Part shown: piece after piece, positions 7,005-9,963 of the stretch
Layout: each line of letters begins with the position of its first letter
Numbering within the stretch: position 1 is the first letter of the stretch
Assembly (NCBI GenBank): GCA_964638815.1
Contig: CAZXBB010000235.1
Coordinates: 1 to 9,963, forward strand
DNA length: 9,963 nucleotides
DNA from: CAZXBB01 sp964638815
GTDB taxonomy: Bacteria; Planctomycetota; Phycisphaerae; Phycisphaerales; SM1A02
Reading direction: 5' to 3'
Translations under genes and position numbers: made by a program
Notes under the pieces: generated by a model
What the model saw: only the letters and a program-made list of their open reading frames with translations
Told to the model about the DNA's origin: nothing
The model's database searches: none

Positions 7005-8468
7005 ATGGCAATCGCAATCACGATGCCGCGTCTGTCGGACACCATGGAGAGCGGCACGGTGCTCAAGTGGAACGTCGCGGAGGGCGACACCGTCGCGTCC
7101 GGTGACGTGGTGGCGGACGTCGAGACCGACAAGGCGACGATGGAGCTGACGGTCTTCGACGGCGGAACGATGGCGAAGATCCTCGTGCCGGAGGGGCAGC
7201 CGGTGGACGTGGGAACGACCATCGCGATGCTCGCCGAGGAGGGCGAGGACGCGTCGTCGATCAGCGCGCCGGCCGCCGGGTCCGGGGCCGGGTCCGCGAA
7301 GAGCGATGCGCGTGACGAGTCCGCGGACGCGGACGGGGGCGGGGACGGGGACGGGGATGCGGACGGGGACGCGGACGCGGGCGAGAGCGGGCGGCGCAAG
7401 GGGAAAGGCGGCGAGAACGGCGACGAGAACGGGGACGGGGACGGGAACGCGACCGGGGACGGGGCCGGGGGCGGGGGCGGGGGCGCGCGGGTCGCCGAGC
7501 CCGCGGCCGGCGGTACGCGTGTCCGCATCAGCCCGGTTGCCCGCCGCCTCGCCGACGAGCATGGCATCGACGTCAAGCGGCTCAACGGCAGCGGCCCCGG
7601 CGGCCGCATCATCAAGCGCGACGTTCTCCAGGCGGTCGAGACGGCCGGTGAGACACGCGCCGCCGTGGCGCCGTCCGCGGCGCCTTCCACGGCGATCGCG
7701 CCCGCGAGCGACGCGGGCCGCGTGCCGGTGACTCCCGTGGGCTCCCGCGCCGCGGCCGGGACGGGCCTCGCGCCCGGCAAGCGCGCGCTGTCGAACATGC
7801 GGCAGACCATCGCGAAGCGGCTGGTCGAGTCGAAGACGACGATCCCGCACTACCAGGTCACGATGGCCTTCAACATGGATCCGCTGCTGGATCTGCGCAA
7901 GACCCTGAACGAGCAGCTCAAGCCGTTCGGCGTCAAGCTCTCGGTCAACGACTTCATCGTGCGAGGCTGCGCGCTCGCGATCCACAGGCACCCCGAGTTC
8001 AACTCCTCGTGGGGCGGCGACAGCATCATGATTCACGGCGAGGTCAACATCGGCATCGCGATCTCGATGCCGCCCGAGCGCGGCGGCGGGCTCGTCGTGG
8101 GCGTCATCCGCAACGCCGACCAGAAGAGCCTGCGCTCGATCTCGGTCGAATCGAAGTACCTCGCGACGAAGGCCCGCGAGCGCGGCCTCTCAATCGAGGA
8201 GATGTCGGACTCGACGTTCACACTCTCGAACCTCGGCATGTACGGGGTGTCGGACTTCACGGCGATCATCAACCCGCCGAACAGCGCGATCCTCGCGGTG
8301 GGCGGCGCGGCGGCGCAGCCCGTCGTGCGCGACGGGGAGATCACGATCGGCCACGTGATGAGCGGTACGCTCTCGAGCGATCACCGCATCATCGACGGGG
8401 CCATGGCGGCGGAGTACCTGGTGACGCTGAAGGAACTGATCGAGTCGCCGGGGGCGCTGGTGGTGTGA
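7005..8468 (+). CDS. pdhC: Dihydrolipoamide acetyltransferase, E2 of the pyruvate dehydrogenase complex
   Basis: 487 residues. E2 forms the complex core and transfers the acetyl group from lipoyl-lysine to CoA. One lipoyl domain (1-80) has the lipoylated Lys43 in ETDKATMEL. An 85-residue linker (about 83-170) is extremely Asp/Gly-rich (repeats such as DGDGDADGD and GGGGGG). The peripheral subunit-binding domain spans 173-208 (ISPVARRLADEHGIDVKRL, then GPGGRIIKRDVL). A second, Ala/Pro/Val linker covers 209-256. The catalytic acetyltransferase domain runs about 258-487 with the active-site motif SDHRIIDG (His460, Asp464). Total length fits a single-lipoyl E2. GGAG at 6995-6998, 6 bases before ATG, supports the start. 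It is the third gene of the operon, 34 bases after pdhB. No E3 follows. The linker is compositionally odd: E2 linkers are usually Ala/Pro-rich. Confidence 0.96.
   Translation: MAIAITMPRLSDTMESGTVLKWNVAEGDTVASGDVVADVETDKATMELTVFDGGTMAKILVPEGQPVDVGTTIAMLAEEGEDASSISAPAAGSGAGSAKSDARDESADADGGGDGDGDADGDADAGESGRRKGKGGENGDENGDGDGNATGDGAGGGGGGARVAEPAAGGTRVRISPVARRLADEHGIDVKRLNGSGPGGRIIKRDVLQAVETAGETRAAVAPSAAPSTAIAPASDAGRVPVTPVGSRAAAGTGLAPGKRALSNMRQTIAKRLVESKTTIPHYQVTMAFNMDPLLDLRKTLNEQLKPFGVKLSVNDFIVRGCALAIHRHPEFNSSWGGDSIMIHGEVNIGIAISMPPERGGGLVVGVIRNADQKSLRSISVESKYLATKARERGLSIEEMSDSTFTLSNLGMYGVSDFTAIINPPNSAILAVGGAAAQPVVRDGEITIGHVMSGTLSSDHRIIDGAMAAEYLVTLKELIESPGALVV
7335..7483 (+). repeat. G-rich hexamer repeat (GGGGAC/GGGGGC) inside pdhC with G-quadruplex motifs
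   Basis: Two clusters on the coding strand have four or more closely spaced G-runs. At 7335-7356 they are G5-C-G4-AC-G4-AC-G4. At 7455-7483 they are G4-AC-G4-CC-G5-C-G5-C-G5. Further G4/G3 runs lie at 7431-7445. Glycine here is mostly GGG, alternating with GAC or GGC, as expected of hexamer expansion kept in frame. It encodes the E2 inter-domain linker. Confidence 0.8.
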
Positions 8469-8840
8469 GCGTGAGCCCAGGAACCCGGGACGGTTACAGC
8501 GCCGCCCCAAGGTGCCCCGGTCGTCTGCTCTGAGAAGGCCGGGCGGCGTCGATCTGTCAGGACGGCCTCGATTCGCCCCACGTGGCCCGGTCCTCGCGAG
8601 TCAAGGATCGGGACATCCGCAACTCCCGGCCCGCCGTTGTCAGCAGGCAGTCCTTGCATCACCTTGCGCGCCTCGTGCGTTCTCGATTGTCATTTTCACG
8701 CCCCAGGGAAGCCCGCAGAAAGCTGCGTCGCACGTCAATCTGGAGATTATGGCGGGGGAGGGCAGGGAGCTTTCGCAGACCCATAGGTTCTTCGCAACGA
8801 TGTATCGGCAACGACGACCAGCGAACATCAGCGTGTAGGC
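8469..8840. other. Non-coding stretch downstream of the pdh operon
   Basis: No frame here has a recognisable protein, a plausible ribosome binding site or family motif; open frames look like GC-driven chance frames. Besides the possible terminator stem at 8500-8548, an imperfect inverted repeat pairs AGGAC/GGCC (8559-8567) with GGCC/GTCCT (8584-8594). From about 8680 to 8840 the base composition is noticeably less GC-rich, continuing into the repeat region. Confidence 0.5.
8500..8548 (+). terminator. Possible operon-end stem without T-tract
   Basis: CGCCGCCC (8500-8507) pairs exactly with GGGCGGCG (8541-8548), enclosing 33 bases that can pair further in part. It lies about 30 bases after the pdhC stop. 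No T-run follows, so it is at best a GC-rich terminator or 3'-end stabilising stem. Confidence 0.25.
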
Positions 8841-8976
8841 CGCACACGGCCCCGAACATCCGTCGCACCTCCGTCGCGCACGGCCCCGAACGTCCGTCAC
8901 ACCCCCATCGTGCGCGGCCCCAAACGTCCGTCACATCCCCATCGCGCACGGCGCCAAACGTCCCACCCCAAGGCGG
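8841..8976. repeat. Tandem 34-bp repeat, about 3.5 copies
   Basis: Units start at 8841, 8875, 8909 and 8943, each exactly 34 bases apart. The first part of a unit is CGCGCACGGCCCCGAACGTC with 1-3 changes per copy; the second is CGTCACACCCCCAT-like. The fourth copy loses identity after about 21 bases. There are no unique spacers. A translated reading of this region (for example on the minus strand) is only a repeat-derived frame. Confidence 0.9.
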
Positions 8977-9199
8977 CATGGACGCCGCCGGTCGCCGCGC
9001 AGTATCTGCAGACCCGGAGGGTCTGCGAAAACCAGCCCGACCCACGCCCGGACTGTCCATGCGCAGGCGGCAGGATGCCGCCGTCGCACTGGCATATCGG
9101 GACTTCTTAGCGTGAGCTGCAGGATGCAGCGTCGCCGCGCGTGACGGGCAAAGGTGTAAACACCACGTCACGCCAAATGGGGCTGCACGACGCAGCCCC
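8972..9199 (+). ncRNA. Candidate structured RNA with GGA-loop hairpins (CsrA/RsmA-binding-like)
   Basis: Six hairpins lie in about 230 bases. H1 is GGCGGC-ATGGAC-GCCGCC (8972-8989). H2 is GCAGACCC-GGA-GGGTCTGC (9008-9026). H3 is GGCGGCA-GGA-TGCCGCC (9066-9082). H4 is GCTGCA-GGA-TGCAGC (9116-9130). H5 has outer stem GCGTGACG/CGTCACGC (9139-9146 with 9166-9173) and inner GGTG-TAAA-CACC (9153-9164). H6 is GGGGCTGC/GCAGCCCC around ACGAC (9179-9199). H1-H4 expose GGA in the loop on the plus strand, and H1, H3 and H4 show the A(N)GGA form that CsrA/RsmA prefers. CsrB/RsmZ-type RNAs sequester CsrA through arrays of such loops. No promoter or T-rich terminator was found, and the exact ends are unknown. 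A repetitive hairpin element (REP-like) is the main alternative. Confidence 0.35.
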
Positions 9200-9232
9200 C
9201 CGGACGTCCGAACGACCCCCGCAGCACGTGTT

Positions 9233-9266
9233 ACACCCCCATCGCGCATGGCCCCGAACGTCCGTC
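9233..9266. repeat. Detached copy of the 34-bp repeat
   Basis: ACACCCCCAT followed by CGCGCATGGCCCCGAACGTC and CGTC matches the unit of the array at 8841-8976 almost perfectly: one change against the second unit over 24 bases, with ACACCCCCAT identical. Orientation is the same. It lies on the far side of the hairpin cluster, so the cluster is bracketed by the repeat. Confidence 0.85.
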
Positions 9267-9385
9267 CTCGACAAGGTGCCGACCGTTGAGCGTCTGAAAC
9301 GCACCATCGAGGAGCGACGTGATCCAAACGAAGCTGTCACCGGCGAGCGACGCTGATGGAGCGCGAGAGCGGCCCCGTCCGACGC

Positions 9386-9417
9386 TTGACAATGATAACG
9401 GAGTGCGTTATGCTTGT
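9386..9417 (+). promoter_or_regulatory. higBA promoter with overlapping operator palindrome
   Basis: A perfect -35 TTGACA (9386-9391) is followed after exactly 17 bases by TATGCT (9409-9414). The predicted start is about 9420-9422. An inverted repeat, ATAACG-GAGTG-CGTTAT (9395-9411), covers the spacer and -10 and extends outward with ACAA (9389-9392) matching TTGT (9414-9417). Such a site fits autorepression by the HigA antitoxin with its HTH domain (known for the family; assigned here by inference). Confidence 0.75.
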
Positions 9418-9422
9418 GGAGA

Positions 9423-9704
9423 ATGATCCAGAGCTTCCGGGACCGCGAGACCGAGCGCGTTTTCAGAGGGGAGCGGTCGCACCGTTTCTCGAGACCGGTG
9501 CAGCGAGCGGCTCAGCGCAAGCTGGTGATTCTCGATGCAGCAACGGAGATCATGGATCTCAGGGTGCCACCTGGCAATCGGCTCGAGAAACTCGCGGTGA
9601 AGCGGAAGGGGCAATGGAGCATTCGGATCAACGATCAGTGGCGTATCTGCTTCCGATGGGTGAACGGCGACGCGCGCGACGTTGAGATCGTGGACTACCA
9701 CTAG
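9423..9704 (+). CDS. higB: HigB-type toxin (RelE/ParE-fold mRNA interferase)
   Basis: 93 residues from ATG 9423. HigB toxins are ribosome-dependent mRNA endonucleases neutralised by HigA. Family marks are the start MIQSFRDRETERVFRGE (1-17), LDAATEIMDLRVPPGNRLEKL (core 37-57), the strongly conserved strand pair KGQWSIRINDQWRICFRW (62-79) and the terminal DYH (91-93), which holds the His/Tyr/Asp cluster used in catalysis by studied HigB proteins. Length is normal. An upstream in-frame TTG at 9414 would add three residues, but it overlaps the predicted -10, and family members begin at MI. From the predicted start site the transcript would have almost no leader; GGAG lies only one base before the ATG. 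higA follows after 11 bases, in the toxin-first order typical of higBA. GC content is lower than in the pdh genes. Confidence 0.93.
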   Translation: MIQSFRDRETERVFRGERSHRFSRPVQRAAQRKLVILDAATEIMDLRVPPGNRLEKLAVKRKGQWSIRINDQWRICFRWVNGDARDVEIVDYH

Positions 9705-9715
9705 AGGCCCGAACC

Positions 9716-9963
9716 ATGGCGGCAAGACGATTCCCCGCAGTACATCCAGGAGAGATCCTGCTCGAGGAGTTTCTCAATCCTCTGAATCTCAGCCAGTATC
9801 GGCTCGGAAAGGAGATCAGCGTCCCGCCGCGTCGGATCAATGAGATCGTGCACGGTAAGCGCGGAATCACCGCGGACACGGCGCTCCGCCTCTCACGGTA
9901 CTTCGGCAACAGCGCAAGGTTCTGGCTGAATCTCCAGACGAACTACGATCTCGAAGTCGAGCA
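9716..9963 (+). CDS. higA: HigA-type antitoxin, XRE-family HTH protein (partial, C-terminus off the right edge)
   Basis: 82 complete codons are visible from ATG 9716, with AGAGG (9703-9707) 8 bases upstream. The protein binds and neutralises HigB and represses the operon. Marks of the HigA family are HPGEILLEEFLNPLNLSQYRL (core 10-30), the helix-turn-helix region about 25-50 (SQYRLGKEISVPPRRINEIV, then HGKRGITADTALRLSRYFG) and FWLNLQTNYDLEVE (69-82). HigA proteins are about 95-105 residues, so only some 15-20 residues should be missing beyond the edge. No frameshift is seen in the visible part. It is co-transcribed with higB, 11 bases apart. The operator at 9389-9417 is its likely binding site. 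AT-richer codons (AGA, CCT, AAT) set it apart from the rest of the window. Confidence 0.94.
   Translation, partial: MAARRFPAVHPGEILLEEFLNPLNLSQYRLGKEISVPPRRINEIVHGKRGITADTALRLSRYFGNSARFWLNLQTNYDLEVE

Noticed and set aside
6779..8036. Long open frames antisense to pdhC (including a Ser/Pro-rich one)
   Set aside because: They mirror the GC-rich codon pattern of pdhC; the Ser/Pro stretch is the complement of the GGGGAC repeat.
8841..8976. Regular 34-base repeats as a CRISPR array
   Set aside because: The repeat units abut without unique spacers, and no cas gene is present; this is a plain tandem repeat.
8659..9327. A 222-codon open frame on the minus strand
   Set aside because: It reads through the tandem repeats and hairpins; its apparent protein repeats (VTDVWGRARWGCDG-like) are translations of the 34-bp unit. 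No family motif and no convincing ribosome binding site.
9267..9356. Possible gene remnant (frame ending VPTVERLKRTIEERRDPNEAVTGERR-like)
   Set aside because: The end of this frame looks somewhat protein-like, but it is short, unrecognised and continuous with repeat-derived sequence; too little to call a pseudogene.
9356..9685. Open frame overlapping higB in another frame, including ATG 9410
   Set aside because: Its sequence has no family resemblance, ATG 9410 lies in the predicted -10, and the overlapping higB frame is clearly real.

Overview
The window is GC-rich (by eye close to 70% over most of its length) and most likely comes from a member of the Planctomycetota, possibly Phycisphaerae-like. 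The evidence is two secreted proteins carrying a tandem EF-hand, dockerin-like doublet with the 'AWGPC/GWGPC' signature, and Cys-rich 'GACC' repeats that I associate with that phylum. This placement is inferred from protein style only.

Left part (1-4752): a secreted seven-repeat LVIVD beta-propeller protein on the minus strand, running off the left edge; a tRNA-Arg(ACG) on the plus strand; a secreted TPR protein (plus); and, convergent with it, a large secreted Cys-rich protein (minus) ending in the dockerin-like doublet. These look like exported or surface proteins of unknown substrate.

Middle (4892-8468): a compact pyruvate dehydrogenase operon, pdhA (E1 alpha), pdhB (E1 beta) and pdhC (E2), divergent from the Cys-rich protein gene. 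Together the products would convert pyruvate to acetyl-CoA. E3 (lpd) is not in the window. pdhA has no Shine-Dalgarno but has a -10-like hexamer placed for leaderless transcription. pdhC has an unusual Asp/Gly-rich inter-domain linker encoded by GGGGAC/GGGGGC hexamers with strong G-quadruplex potential. A hairpin precedes the pdhC ribosome binding site.

Right part (8469-9413): about 945 bases without a convincing protein gene. It holds a 34-bp repeat (about 3.5 tandem copies plus one detached copy) around a run of six hairpins. Four of these show GGA in the loop on the plus strand, as in CsrA/RsmA-binding RNAs. This is the most interesting possible novelty in the window: a candidate structured RNA or CsrA decoy.

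Right edge (9386-9963): a higBA-type toxin-antitoxin pair (higA truncated by the edge) with a near-consensus promoter whose spacer and -10 are covered by an inverted repeat, the expected autoregulatory operator. The base composition of higBA is less GC-rich than the surroundings, consistent with horizontal acquisition.
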